A stretch of DNA of 64,000 nt from DASYQD01 sp036005845 (GTDB taxonomy: Bacteria > Acidobacteriota > Thermoanaerobaculia > Multivoradales > JAIOJS01): NCBI GenBank assembly GCA_036005845.1, contig DASYQD010000117.1, positions 62,001 through 126,000 of the forward strand, written 5' to 3'. This document shows positions 8,920 to 16,770 of this stretch, piece after piece. The notes under the pieces were generated by a model. It saw only the letters and a list, made by a program, of their open reading frames with translations, made no database searches and was not told the origin of the DNA. The translations under genes were made by a program, and so were the position numbers. Every line of letters starts with the position of its first letter. The first letter of the stretch is position 1.

Positions 8920-10071
8920 GTGAGCGGCGCGCCGGTCCCCTTCAACGACCTCAAGCCGGTGCAGGCGATGCTCGCCGGCGAGCTCGAGGCGGCGGCGCGC
9001 CGCGTGCTGCAGAGCGGCTGGTACATCCTCGGCCCCGAGCTCGAGGCGTTCGAGGCGGAATTCGCCGCCTACCACGGCGTGCCGCACGCGGTCGGCGTCG
9101 CCAACGGCACCGACGCGGTGGAGCTGGCGCTGCGGGCGCTCGGCATCGGCGCGGGCGACGAGGTGATCACCGTCTCGCACACGGCGGTCGCCACGGTCTG
9201 CGCGGTCGAGCGCGCCGGAGCGACGCCGGTGCTGGTCGACGTCGACGAGGCGACCTTCACCATCGATCCGCGCGCCGCCGAGGCGGCGATCACGCCGCGC
9301 ACGCGCGCCATCGTGCCGGTGCACCTCTACGGCCAGCCGGCTGACATGGATGCCGTGCTCGACCTTGCGCGCCGTCACGGGTTGGCGGTCGTCGAAGACT
9401 GCGCGCAGGCCCACGGCGCGCGTTGGCGCGGGCAGCCCGTCGGCACGCTCGGCGACCTCGGCGCCTTCAGCTTCTACCCGACGAAGAACCTCGGCGCCCT
9501 CGGCGACGCCGGCGCGGTGATCGCGCGCGACGCGCAGCTCGCGGCGCGCCTGCGCCGGCTGCGCAACTACGGCCAGCGCGAGCGCTACGAGCACGTCGAG
9601 ACGGGAATGAACAGCCGCCTCGACGAGCTGCAGGCTGCCCTGCTGCGGGTGAAGCTGGCGCGGTTGGACGAGCACAACGCCGAGCGTCGGCGCCTCGCGC
9701 AGCTCTACTCGCGCGGCCTGACGACGGTGCGCACACCCGCTGCGCGCACCGAGGCCCACCACGTCTATCACCTCTACGTCGTACGCCACCGCGAGCGCCA
9801 CCGGCTCCGCGCGCACCTCGCCGCGGCGGGCGTGCAGACGCTGCTCCACTATCCGGCGCCCGTGCACGCGCAGCCGGCCTACGCCCACCTGCGCGAGCGC
9901 GCCGGCGCGCTGGCGGTGACCGACCGCCTCGCAAGCGAGATCCTCTCGCTGCCGCTCTTCGTCGGGCTCGCCGACGACCAGCTCCAGCGCGTGGTGGAGG
10001 TCGTGGAGAGCTTCAGCGCCACGGCTGACACGACCGACCGCGTGACGGTCACGGCGGTGGCGGAACCATGA
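8920..10071 (+). CDS. DegT/DnrJ/EryC1/StrS-family sugar aminotransferase
   Basis: This 383-residue PLP enzyme adds an amino group to a nucleotide-linked keto-sugar. The motifs in order are GVANGTDAVELAL (cofactor phosphate binding), VVEDCAQAHGA (the Asp that contacts the pyridine ring) and FSFYPTKNLGALGD, where Lys189 should form the Schiff base. The GMNSRLDELQAALL block is also typical. With the ketoisomerase at 12461 and the acetyltransferase at 10811 it resembles an FdtB/QdtB set that makes dTDP-3-amino-3,6-dideoxyhexose. Substrate choice (Fuc3N versus Qui3N) cannot be read from the sequence. The GTG start lies four bases after the GtrA stop. Confidence 0.9.
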   Translation: MSGAPVPFNDLKPVQAMLAGELEAAARRVLQSGWYILGPELEAFEAEFAAYHGVPHAVGVANGTDAVELALRALGIGAGDEVITVSHTAVATVCAVERAGATPVLVDVDEATFTIDPRAAEAAITPRTRAIVPVHLYGQPADMDAVLDLARRHGLAVVEDCAQAHGARWRGQPVGTLGDLGAFSFYPTKNLGALGDAGAVIARDAQLAARLRRLRNYGQRERYEHVETGMNSRLDELQAALLRVKLARLDEHNAERRRLAQLYSRGLTTVRTPAARTEAHHVYHLYVVRHRERHRLRAHLAAAGVQTLLHYPAPVHAQPAYAHLRERAGALAVTDRLASEILSLPLFVGLADDQLQRVVEVVESFSATADTTDRVTVTAVAEP

Positions 10072-10814
10072 CGGCGCGCTACGCCGGCCTCGACTTCGAA
10101 GGCTTCAAGTCGCTGGCCACGGACCCGGCGCGTTCGCCGCACGAGAAGGTCGGCTTCCCCGACTCCTACCGCGAGGGCAAGGCGAAGGACATCCTGCGCG
10201 ACGTCGCCGCCAAGTTGCCGGCGTTGCGGGCGCGCGGCAAGTCCGTGCTCGACATCGGCGCCGGTTGCAGCGACGTCGCCACGTCGCTCATCGAGCTCTG
10301 CGGCGCGCGCGGCCACCGCCTCACGCTCGTCGACTCTGCCGAGATGCTGGCGCAGCTCCCGCAGCCCGCGCACGTCGAGAAGGTCGCCGGCCGCTTCCCC
10401 GATGACTGCCTGCCCTTCGTCGAGCAGCACCGCGGCGGCTTCGACGCGGTGCTCGTCTACAGCGTCCTCCACTACGTCTTCGTCGAGCGCGCCGTCTTCT
10501 CCTTCCTCGACCGCGCCATGGAGCTGCTGGCGCCGGGCGGCGCGCTGCTCATCGGCGACATCCCCAACCAGTCGATGCGCAAGCGGTTCTTCGCCTCCGC
10601 CGCCGGCGCCCGCTTCCATCAGAGCTTCACCGACAGCCCGCAGCCGCCCCTCGTCGAGCACGGCGTGCTCGAGACCGGCTTCCTCGACGACGCGGTGCTG
10701 CTCGGCCTGCTGATGCGGGCGCGCGCCGCCGGCTTCCACGGCTTCCTGGTGCCGCAGGACCCGCGGCTGCCGATGGCCAACCGCCGCGAGGACCTGCTCG
10801 TGGTGCGGCCGTGA
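10068..10814 (+). CDS. Class I SAM-dependent methyltransferase
   Basis: The protein has 248 residues. Motif I is SVLDIGAGCSD at about residues 58-68, followed by a LTLVDSAEML acidic loop, GGFDAVLVYSVLHYV (motif II region) and LLAPGGALLIGDIPN, so the Rossmann-type fold is intact. The ATG overlaps the aminotransferase stop (ATGA) and its own stop overlaps the next GTG, so all three are probably translationally coupled. The likely target is a sugar or lipid-linked intermediate of the same pathway. The acceptor is not known. Confidence 0.8.
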   Translation: MTARYAGLDFEGFKSLATDPARSPHEKVGFPDSYREGKAKDILRDVAAKLPALRARGKSVLDIGAGCSDVATSLIELCGARGHRLTLVDSAEMLAQLPQPAHVEKVAGRFPDDCLPFVEQHRGGFDAVLVYSVLHYVFVERAVFSFLDRAMELLAPGGALLIGDIPNQSMRKRFFASAAGARFHQSFTDSPQPPLVEHGVLETGFLDDAVLLGLLMRARAAGFHGFLVPQDPRLPMANRREDLLVVRP

Positions 10815-11473
10815 CCGACGCCGCCGCCTGCGGCCCGAGCCCGCAGCTGGTGCTCGTCGGCGACAGCGCCTTCGCCGAGGTCGCCTACGAATACTTCACG
10901 CACGACTCGCCGTACGAGGTGGCCGGCTTCGCCGTCGAGCGTGCCTTCCGCCGGCGCGACGACCTGTTCGGGGTGCCGGTCGTGGACTTCGAGACGATGG
11001 AGGAGCGCTTCCCGCCGGCGACCCACGACTTCTACGCCGCCCTCGTCTACACCCAGGGCAACGCGCTGCGCCGGCGGCTCTACGAGGCGGCGAAGGCGAA
11101 GGGCTACCGGCCCGCCTCCTACGTCAGCAGCCGCGCCTTCGTGTGGCGGAACGTCGAGCTGGGCGAGCACTGCTTCGTCTTCGAGAACAACGTCGTGCAG
11201 CCCTTCGTCAAGCTCGGCAACGACGTCGTGCTGTGGAGCGGCAACCACATCGGCCACCACTCCTCGATCGGCGACCACTGCTTCATCTCCTCGCACGTCG
11301 TCGTCTCGGGGTTCGTACACATCGGGAAGTCGTGCTTCCTCGGCGTCAACTCGACGTTCGCCAACAACCTGGAGGTGGGGAACGGCTGCGTCATCGGCGC
11401 CGGCGCGCTGGTGCTCGGCGACGTCGCGGACGGCGAGACGGTGGTGGGCGTCAAGAAGCGCTCCAAGAGTTGA
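10811..11473 (+). CDS. NeuD/PglD-like acyltransferase with left-handed beta-helix
   Basis: The protein has 220 residues. The first ~85 form a PglD_N-like nucleotide-sugar binding domain (LVLVGDSAFAEVAYEYF). The rest is a hexapeptide-repeat left-handed helix with units such as LGEHCFVFEN, IGHHSSIGDHCFISSHVVVSG and LGVNSTFANNLEVG. The His in the IGHHSSIGDH block is the likely catalytic base. Members acetylate amino-sugars on nucleotide carriers. Beside the aminotransferase, it is the natural candidate for the last step making a 3-acetamido sugar. It starts at GTG, overlapping the methyltransferase stop. Confidence 0.85.
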   Translation: MTDAAACGPSPQLVLVGDSAFAEVAYEYFTHDSPYEVAGFAVERAFRRRDDLFGVPVVDFETMEERFPPATHDFYAALVYTQGNALRRRLYEAAKAKGYRPASYVSSRAFVWRNVELGEHCFVFENNVVQPFVKLGNDVVLWSGNHIGHHSSIGDHCFISSHVVVSGFVHIGKSCFLGVNSTFANNLEVGNGCVIGAGALVLGDVADGETVVGVKKRSKS

Positions 11474-11486
11474 ATTGGATCTTGGC

Positions 11487-12485
11487 GTGATCCTGCTCGA
11501 GCCCTACGGCGACGGCGATCGCGCGGCCTGGGACGCTTTCGTGCGGGCGAGCAAGAACGGCAACTTCCTCTTCCTCCGCGACTACATGGAGTACCACCGC
11601 GACCGCTTCGAGGATGCCTCGCTGCTGGCGCGGCGAAGGCCCGGCGGGCCGCCGCTGGCGCTGCTGCCGGCGAACCGCCGCGGTGCGACGCTCGAGAGCC
11701 ACGGCGGCCTCACCTTCGGCGGCTGGGTGTGCGGCGCCGAGATGACGGCGACGGCGATGCTCGAGCTGTTCGCGGTGCTTGGGCAGCGGCTCGCCGGCGA
11801 CGGCGTGTCGCTGCTGCGCTACCGCGCCGTGCCGCACGTCTACCACCGCGCGCCGGCGGACGAGGACGTCTACGCGCTGCATCGCCTCGGCGCACGCGTC
11901 GTGCGGCGCGCGCCGCTGTCGGTCGTCGACCAGCGGCGGCCGCTGCCCTGGCAGACGCGGCGGCGCCGCGGCCTCAAGCGCGCCGCGGCGAGCGGCCTCG
12001 TCTGCGGCGAGAGCGCCGACCACGCCGGCTACTGGGAGCTGCTGACCGCCGTGCTGCAGGAGACCTACGACGCCCGACCGGTGCACACGCTGGAAGAGAT
12101 CGAGCGGCTGCGCCGCGCTTTCCCCGCCAACATCCGTCTCTTCACCTGCCGCCGCGGTCAGGCCCTGCTCGCCGGAGTGCTCGTCTTCGAGAGCGAGACG
12201 GTGGCGCGCGCGCAGTACATCGCGGCGTCGGAGGAAGGCCGTCGCGAAGCCGCCCTCGATCTGCTCTTCGATCACCTGCTGCGCGAGGTCTTCGCCGGCA
12301 AGGACTGGTTCGACCTCGGCACCTCGGAAGGTGCGGAGCCGGGCACGCTCAACGGGGGCGTGCTGGAGTACAAGGAGAGCCTCGGCGCGCGGCTCGTGGC
12401 GCAGGACACCTACGAGCTCACGATCGGCGGCGACGCCGTGGCCGCGAGAGAGGAGGGGAGATGGCGCTCGCCGACTGCCGGCTGA
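11487..12485 (+). CDS. FemAB/GNAT-like acyl- or aminoacyl-transferase
   Basis: The protein is about 332 residues. It has two GNAT-like halves, as in FemAB and BioF2-like proteins: an N-terminal part (WDAFVRASKNGNFLFLRDYME) and a C-terminal part with ARAQYIAASEEGRREAALDLLFDHLL, then WFDLGTSEG near the end. Relatives in polysaccharide clusters are thought to transfer amino-acid or acyl groups to sugars. The GTG at 11487 gives the start closest to related proteins; a TTG at 11475 is also possible. The end overlaps the next gene by 25 bases, so it is co-transcribed. The substrate is unknown. Confidence 0.7.
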   Translation: MILLEPYGDGDRAAWDAFVRASKNGNFLFLRDYMEYHRDRFEDASLLARRRPGGPPLALLPANRRGATLESHGGLTFGGWVCGAEMTATAMLELFAVLGQRLAGDGVSLLRYRAVPHVYHRAPADEDVYALHRLGARVVRRAPLSVVDQRRPLPWQTRRRRGLKRAAASGLVCGESADHAGYWELLTAVLQETYDARPVHTLEEIERLRRAFPANIRLFTCRRGQALLAGVLVFESETVARAQYIAASEEGRREAALDLLFDHLLREVFAGKDWFDLGTSEGAEPGTLNGGVLEYKESLGARLVAQDTYELTIGGDAVAAREEGRWRSPTAG

Positions 12486-12874
12486 TCGACCTGCCGAAGG
12501 TGAACGACGCGCGCGGCAACCTCACCTTCATCGAAGGCGAGCGCCATCTGCCGTTCGAGATCCGCCGTGTCTTCTACCTCTACGACGTGCCCGGCGGCTC
12601 GACGCGCGCCGGCCACGCGCTCAAGAGCTGCCAGCAGTTCCTCGTCGCGCTCTCGGGCGCCTTCGACGTGCTGCTCGACGACGGCGTCGAGAAGCAGCGC
12701 TTCCACTTGAACCGCGCGCACTTCGGGCTCTACGTGGCGCCGCTCGTCTGGCGCGAGCTCGACAACTTCTCCGGCAACTCGGTGTGCCTGGTGCTCGCCT
12801 CCGAGGCCTACGAACCGGCGGGGTATCTGCGCGAGTACGACGAGTTCCTGGCGGCGGTGCGCGATGGTGGATGA
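12461..12874 (+). CDS. WxcM-like / FdtA-type sugar 3,4-ketoisomerase
   Basis: A 137-residue cupin-type protein matching the FdtA/QdtA/WxcM C-terminal family. The opening is DARGNLTFIEGERHLPFEIRR, followed by FYLYDVPGGSTRAGHALKS with the family-typical RxxHA catalytic segment. A strong AGGAGGGGAG ribosome site stands just before the ATG. In characterised relatives the enzyme moves the keto group of dTDP-4-keto-6-deoxyglucose to C3, so an aminotransferase can then make the 3-amino sugar. Both that aminotransferase and an acetyltransferase are in the same operon. No RmlA/RmlB genes are in the window; they must be elsewhere. Confidence 0.88.
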   Translation: MALADCRLIDLPKVNDARGNLTFIEGERHLPFEIRRVFYLYDVPGGSTRAGHALKSCQQFLVALSGAFDVLLDDGVEKQRFHLNRAHFGLYVAPLVWRELDNFSGNSVCLVLASEAYEPAGYLREYDEFLAAVRDGG

Positions 12875-13859
12875 GGCGGGCGCCGAGAGCGCGGCGCCGG
12901 CGCCTCCGACGCCAGCACAGCCGGCGCCGCCGGCGATCCCCGTCGTCTCGGTGGTGGTGCCCGTCTACCGGAACGAGGGCTCGCTGCCGGCGCTCTTCGA
13001 CGCGCTGCTCAGCATCGAACGCGGTCTCGCCGACCGCGGCCTCGCGCTCGAGCTGATCTTCGTCGACGACGGCTCACCCGACGGCTCGCTCGCCGTGCTG
13101 CGCGAGCTCAAGCGCCGCCGCCCCGCCACCAAGGTGGTCAAGCTGTCGCGCAACTTCGGCGCCGTGCACGCCAGCAAGACCGGCTTCCGCTACGTCACCG
13201 GCGGCTGCTTCTGCATCCTCGCCGCCGACCTACAGGACCCGCCGGAGCTCATCCTGCAGATGGCGGACCTCTGGCTGCAGGGCAGCAAGTTCGTCGTCTG
13301 CGTACGGCAGCGGCGCGAGGACTCGCTGCTGTCGCGCTTCTTCTCCTGGGTCCACTACCGTTCGGTGCGGCTGCTCGCCGTGCGCGACTTTCCGCTGGGC
13401 GGCTTCGACCTCGCGCTCATGAGTCGCGAGCTGCTGCCGCACATGCTCGACAGCGCGCGCCACGTCAACACGCCGCTCTTCGCCTACTGGCTGGGCTTCC
13501 GTCCCACCACCATCCACTACGTGCGGCGGCGGCGCACCCACGGCAAGTCGGGGTGGACGTTCCGCAAGCGCGTCAACTTCTACGTCGACAGCCTGGTGGG
13601 CTTCTCGATCGTGCCGCTGCGTGCGATGTCCTTCATCGGCATGGTGGTGGCGCTCCTGAGCTTCGGCTACGGCGGCACGATCGCGGTCAACGCGCTGCGC
13701 GGGCTCAAGACGGTGCCCGGCTTCGCGGCGCTGGCGGTGCTGCTGTCGTTCCTCCTCGGCCTGGTGATCGCCATGCTCGGCGTCGTCGGCGAGTACCTCT
13801 GGCGCATCTACGACGAGGTGAGCCGCAAGCCGGAAGCGGTGGTGGACGAGGTGCTGTGA
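12864..13859 (+). CDS. GtrB/DPM1-like polyprenyl-phosphate glycosyltransferase
   Basis: The protein has 331 residues. After a Pro/Ala-rich leader of about 25 residues comes a GT2 domain: VSVVVPVYRNEGSL, LIFVDDGSPDGSL, KVVKLSRNFGAVHA, and CILAADLQDPPELI with the catalytic DLQDPP site. Two C-terminal transmembrane helices (about 250-275 and 285-310) end in GEYLWRIYDEV, the usual tail of GtrB proteins. The enzyme should load a sugar onto a polyprenyl phosphate at the inner face of the membrane. The GtrA protein of this operon is the expected partner for moving it across. It overlaps the preceding gene by 11 bases. Confidence 0.88.
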   Translation: MVDEAGAESAAPAPPTPAQPAPPAIPVVSVVVPVYRNEGSLPALFDALLSIERGLADRGLALELIFVDDGSPDGSLAVLRELKRRRPATKVVKLSRNFGAVHASKTGFRYVTGGCFCILAADLQDPPELILQMADLWLQGSKFVVCVRQRREDSLLSRFFSWVHYRSVRLLAVRDFPLGGFDLALMSRELLPHMLDSARHVNTPLFAYWLGFRPTTIHYVRRRRTHGKSGWTFRKRVNFYVDSLVGFSIVPLRAMSFIGMVVALLSFGYGGTIAVNALRGLKTVPGFAALAVLLSFLLGLVIAMLGVVGEYLWRIYDEVSRKPEAVVDEVL

Positions 13860-14785
13860 CGCCCACCGAACGGCAGCAGTGGGAGAGGCTGGGGCTTGTC
13901 TGGGTTGCAAGCGGAGAGCAGCCGTGGGCGCGCACGCACGCCGCGCTGCCGACGGCGACGATGCTCGACGAGGAGCGCATCCGCGTCTACGTCGCCTGCC
14001 TCGACGCGGCGAAGGTGGGCCGCATCGGCTGGGTCGACGTCGCGGCGCGCGATCCGCGCCAGGTGCTCGCGGTGTCCGAGCATCCCGTGCTCGACGTCGG
14101 CGCGCCGGGCACCTTCGACGACAACGGCGTCAATCCGCTCTGGCTGGTGGAGCACGCAGGGCGCCTCTACCTCTACTACGTCGGCTGGCAGCTCGGCACC
14201 CGCGTGCGCTATTACCTCTTCTGCGGCCTCGCCGCGAGCGACGACGGCGGCAACAGCTTCCTGCGCGTGTCGCAGGCGCCGCTGCTCGACCGCACCGACG
14301 GCGAGCTGTTCGTGCGCACGGCGCCCTGCGTGCGCCGCGAGGACGGCGTGTGGAAGATGTGGTACATCGGCGGCGACAGCTGGGTGGAGGGGCGCGGCAA
14401 GCAGCTGCCGCGCTACGGGCTGCGCTACCTCGAATCGGATGACCCGCGACGCTGGCGCGGCCCGAGCCGCCCGGTCATGGACGTGCGCGGCGGCGACGAG
14501 CATGGTTTCGGGCGGCCCTTCGTGTTGCGCGAGGATGGCCGCTACCGTATGTGGTACTCGGTGCGCACGATCAGCGCCGGCTACCGCCTCGGCTACGCCG
14601 AGTCGCCGGATGGCCTGACGTGGGAACGCATGGACGACGCGGCGGGGATCGAGCCGTCGCCGGAGGGGTGGGACTCGCAGATGGTCTGCTACTCGTTCCT
14701 GCAGGCCACCCGCTACGGCACCTACCTCTTCTACAACGGCAACGATTACGGCGCGACGGGCTTCGGCGCGGCGGTGCTGCGGTAG
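13856..14785 (+). CDS. Five-bladed beta-propeller protein of the GH43/GH32/GH130-like fold
   Basis: The protein is about 309 residues from a GTG that overlaps the previous stop (GTGA). Repeated blade signatures are visible: PLWLVEHAGRLYLYYVG, VWKMWYIGGDSW, RYRMWYSVRTISAGYRLGYAES and YGTYLFYNGNDYGATGFG. Acidic residues sit at blade starts, as in glycoside hydrolases or phosphorylases of clan F/J type and in related predicted glucosyltransferases. There is no signal peptide, so it acts in the cytoplasm or on lipid-linked intermediates. It is the last gene of the glycan operon. Whether it cleaves or transfers sugars cannot be told. Confidence 0.7.
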   Translation: MTPTERQQWERLGLVWVASGEQPWARTHAALPTATMLDEERIRVYVACLDAAKVGRIGWVDVAARDPRQVLAVSEHPVLDVGAPGTFDDNGVNPLWLVEHAGRLYLYYVGWQLGTRVRYYLFCGLAASDDGGNSFLRVSQAPLLDRTDGELFVRTAPCVRREDGVWKMWYIGGDSWVEGRGKQLPRYGLRYLESDDPRRWRGPSRPVMDVRGGDEHGFGRPFVLREDGRYRMWYSVRTISAGYRLGYAESPDGLTWERMDDAAGIEPSPEGWDSQMVCYSFLQATRYGTYLFYNGNDYGATGFGAAVLR

Positions 14786-14822
14786 CGGCGCTCTGTGATC
14801 GTGGCCACTTGGCAGAATTCTA

Positions 14823-15398
14823 ATGCTGTGGCAACATGTGGCCTTCCGCCGGGAACCAGACTTGCCGCGAAAGCCGCCGCTCGTCGTCCGTTGCTCGCTC
14901 GTGCTCGCGCTCACGAGCGCCGCTGCCGCGTTCGCCGGCACCTCGACGGCGCCCAACCCGGTCGTCACCTTCAGCTCGCCGGGCACGAAGCAGGTGTCGC
15001 TGCAGGCCTGCAACAGCGGCGGCTGCAACACCGTGGTCAAGTCGGTGTCGGTGCTCGACCCGATGCCGGCGGTCACCAGTCTCCTCGCCACCCCCAACCC
15101 CGTCGTCCAGGGCGACACCGTCCATCTGACGGGTGTCGGCAATGGCGCGCCGCCGCTGACCTTCAACTGGCGCATCCTCGACCCCGGCGGAACGCAAGTG
15201 GCGACATTCTCTGGCGCCAGCGCCGACTGGACCGTCAACGTCGCGCCCGGCGTCTACTCGGTCTACCTCGACCTCGGCAACTCGCATGGTGTGCAGACGC
15301 CGCAGCCGGCGCCGGTCGTCGTGCTCATCACGCCTTTCATCTTCAGCGACGGCTTCGAGCAGGGGAACACCAACCTCTGGCTCAGCCCGCCGCCCTGA
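14823..15398 (+). CDS. Small secreted PKD-like protein with C-terminal GFExGN tail
   Basis: The protein has 191 residues. A hydrophobic stretch at about residues 21-38, ending AAAFAG, acts as a signal peptide after a long basic leader. The body carries one clear Ig/PKD-like domain (PPLTFNWRILDPGGT, then GVYSVYLDLGNSHG), preceded by the end of another (TVVKSVSVLDPMP). The protein ends FIFSDGFEQGNTNLWLSPPP. A very similar ending is on the 1128-residue protein at 27804, so it may be a sorting or processing tag. No enzymatic motif is present. It lies just after the glycan operon but has its own spacing. Confidence 0.65.
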   Translation: MLWQHVAFRREPDLPRKPPLVVRCSLVLALTSAAAAFAGTSTAPNPVVTFSSPGTKQVSLQACNSGGCNTVVKSVSVLDPMPAVTSLLATPNPVVQGDTVHLTGVGNGAPPLTFNWRILDPGGTQVATFSGASADWTVNVAPGVYSVYLDLGNSHGVQTPQPAPVVVLITPFIFSDGFEQGNTNLWLSPPP

Positions 15399-15429
15399 GG
15401 CCGCGCGCGGCGGCGCCTCGCCGCGGTCG

Positions 15430-16770
15430 CTAGCGCGACCAGTCGCGATCCCATAGGCCGCCGACGCAGGTGGCGGCGAGCGCGGATTCGGCGCCGCCGA
15501 AGATGAGGGCAGCGAGCAGATCATCTGACGCCGCGCCGGCGAGCAGCGGCGAGGCGAGGTCGACGGCGACGAAGTCCGCCCAGGTGCCCGGCGCGATGCG
15601 TCCGGCCGGAACGCCGAGCGCGGCGGCGCCGCCCATCGTGCCGGCGGCGAGCAGCAGCGGCGCCACCGCGTCGTCCTCGCCGGCGAGCACGCCGCGCTTC
15701 TCGCTCTTGAGCCGCTGGCCGTACTCGAGCCAGCGCATCTCCTCGAGGGGCGAGATGCGTGCGTTCGAGTCGCTCCCCAGGCAGAGCCGGCGATGGCTCT
15801 CGGGGACGGTGGCGAGCGGCGGGATGCCGTCGCCGAGGTTGCCTTCGGTCGTCGGGCAGATGCAGATGCGGCCGCCGAGCTGCACGAAGCGGCGGAGCTG
15901 GTCGGGGCGGCTGTGGGTGCAGTGCACGGCGGTGACGCCGTCGAGGCCGCCGGGCTGCTCGAGCAGCAGCTCCAGCGGCCGCTTGCCGTAGGCGGCGCGG
16001 CACTCGGCGATCTCCTGCTGCTGCTCCTCGACGTGGATGTGGAACGGCAGCCCCTGCCGCCGCGACTCGGCGAGCAGGCCGCGCAGCTCCGGCAGCGGCA
16101 CGGCGCGGATGCTGTGGCCGACGACGCCGAGGCTCTGCGTGCGAAGGTCGAGGCGGCCGCCGAGCTGCTCGACCTGCTTCCAGTAGCCGGCGAGCGTCGC
16201 CGTCTCGAACCGCCGCTGCGCGCCTTGCAGCGGCGCCCCGACGCCGCCGGTCTTGTAGTAGGTCTGCAGCAGCACCAGGCGGATGCCCGCCTCGGCGCCG
16301 GCGGCGAGCACCGCCTCGTCGCCGACGAAGTCCGCGCCGCCGCCGCTGTGGTGGAGGTAGTGGAACTCGCCGACGCAGGTGATGCCGGCGCGGCGCATCT
16401 CGCGAAAGGCGAGCAGCGTGAGGTCGAAGAGGCGCTCCGGCGTCAGCGACTCGACGAGCCCGTACATCGCCTCGCGCCAGCTCCAGAACGAGCCCGCGCC
16501 AGTGGGAAATCGCTCGCCCTGGCCGCGCAGGCCGCGCTGGAAGGCGTGCGAATGCGCGTTGACGAAGCCGGGGAGCAGCGCGATGCCCGGCAGCCGCAGC
16601 AGGCGCAGCGGCGGCGCCGTGCCGTCGGCGGCCTCGGCCGCCGCCGTCGCCTCGGCGAGTGGACCGATGCGCCCCACGCGTCCGTCCTCGTCGACCCACA
16701 CCGCGAGCGCCGGCCTGAGGGCGCCGTCGCTCCAGGTGAGCTCGGCGGCGACGACCTGCCGCGGCGTCAC
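15430..16770 (-). CDS. hutF: Formimidoylglutamate deiminase (HutF-like)
   Basis: The protein has 446 residues of the amidohydrolase superfamily. The metal-binding HxH is in FVNAHSHAFQRG (His73, His75). The family-typical AGITCVGEFHYLHH, FHIHVEEQQQEI and CLGSDSNARISPLEEMRWLEYGQR blocks follow. HutF hydrolyses N-formimino-L-glutamate to N-formyl-L-glutamate plus ammonia in the five-step histidine pathway. The start is a GTG that overlaps the stop of the M20 hydrolase gene upstream (GTGA). A longer frame running on upstream through the hydrolase gene is a shadow. No other hut gene is in the window. Confidence 0.88.
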   Translation of the reverse strand: MTPRQVVAAELTWSDGALRPALAVWVDEDGRVGRIGPLAEATAAAEAADGTAPPLRLLRLPGIALLPGFVNAHSHAFQRGLRGQGERFPTGAGSFWSWREAMYGLVESLTPERLFDLTLLAFREMRRAGITCVGEFHYLHHSGGGADFVGDEAVLAAGAEAGIRLVLLQTYYKTGGVGAPLQGAQRRFETATLAGYWKQVEQLGGRLDLRTQSLGVVGHSIRAVPLPELRGLLAESRRQGLPFHIHVEEQQQEIAECRAAYGKRPLELLLEQPGGLDGVTAVHCTHSRPDQLRRFVQLGGRICICPTTEGNLGDGIPPLATVPESHRRLCLGSDSNARISPLEEMRWLEYGQRLKSEKRGVLAGEDDAVAPLLLAAGTMGGAAALGVPAGRIAPGTWADFVAVDLASPLLAGAASDDLLAALIFGGAESALAATCVGGLWDRDWSR

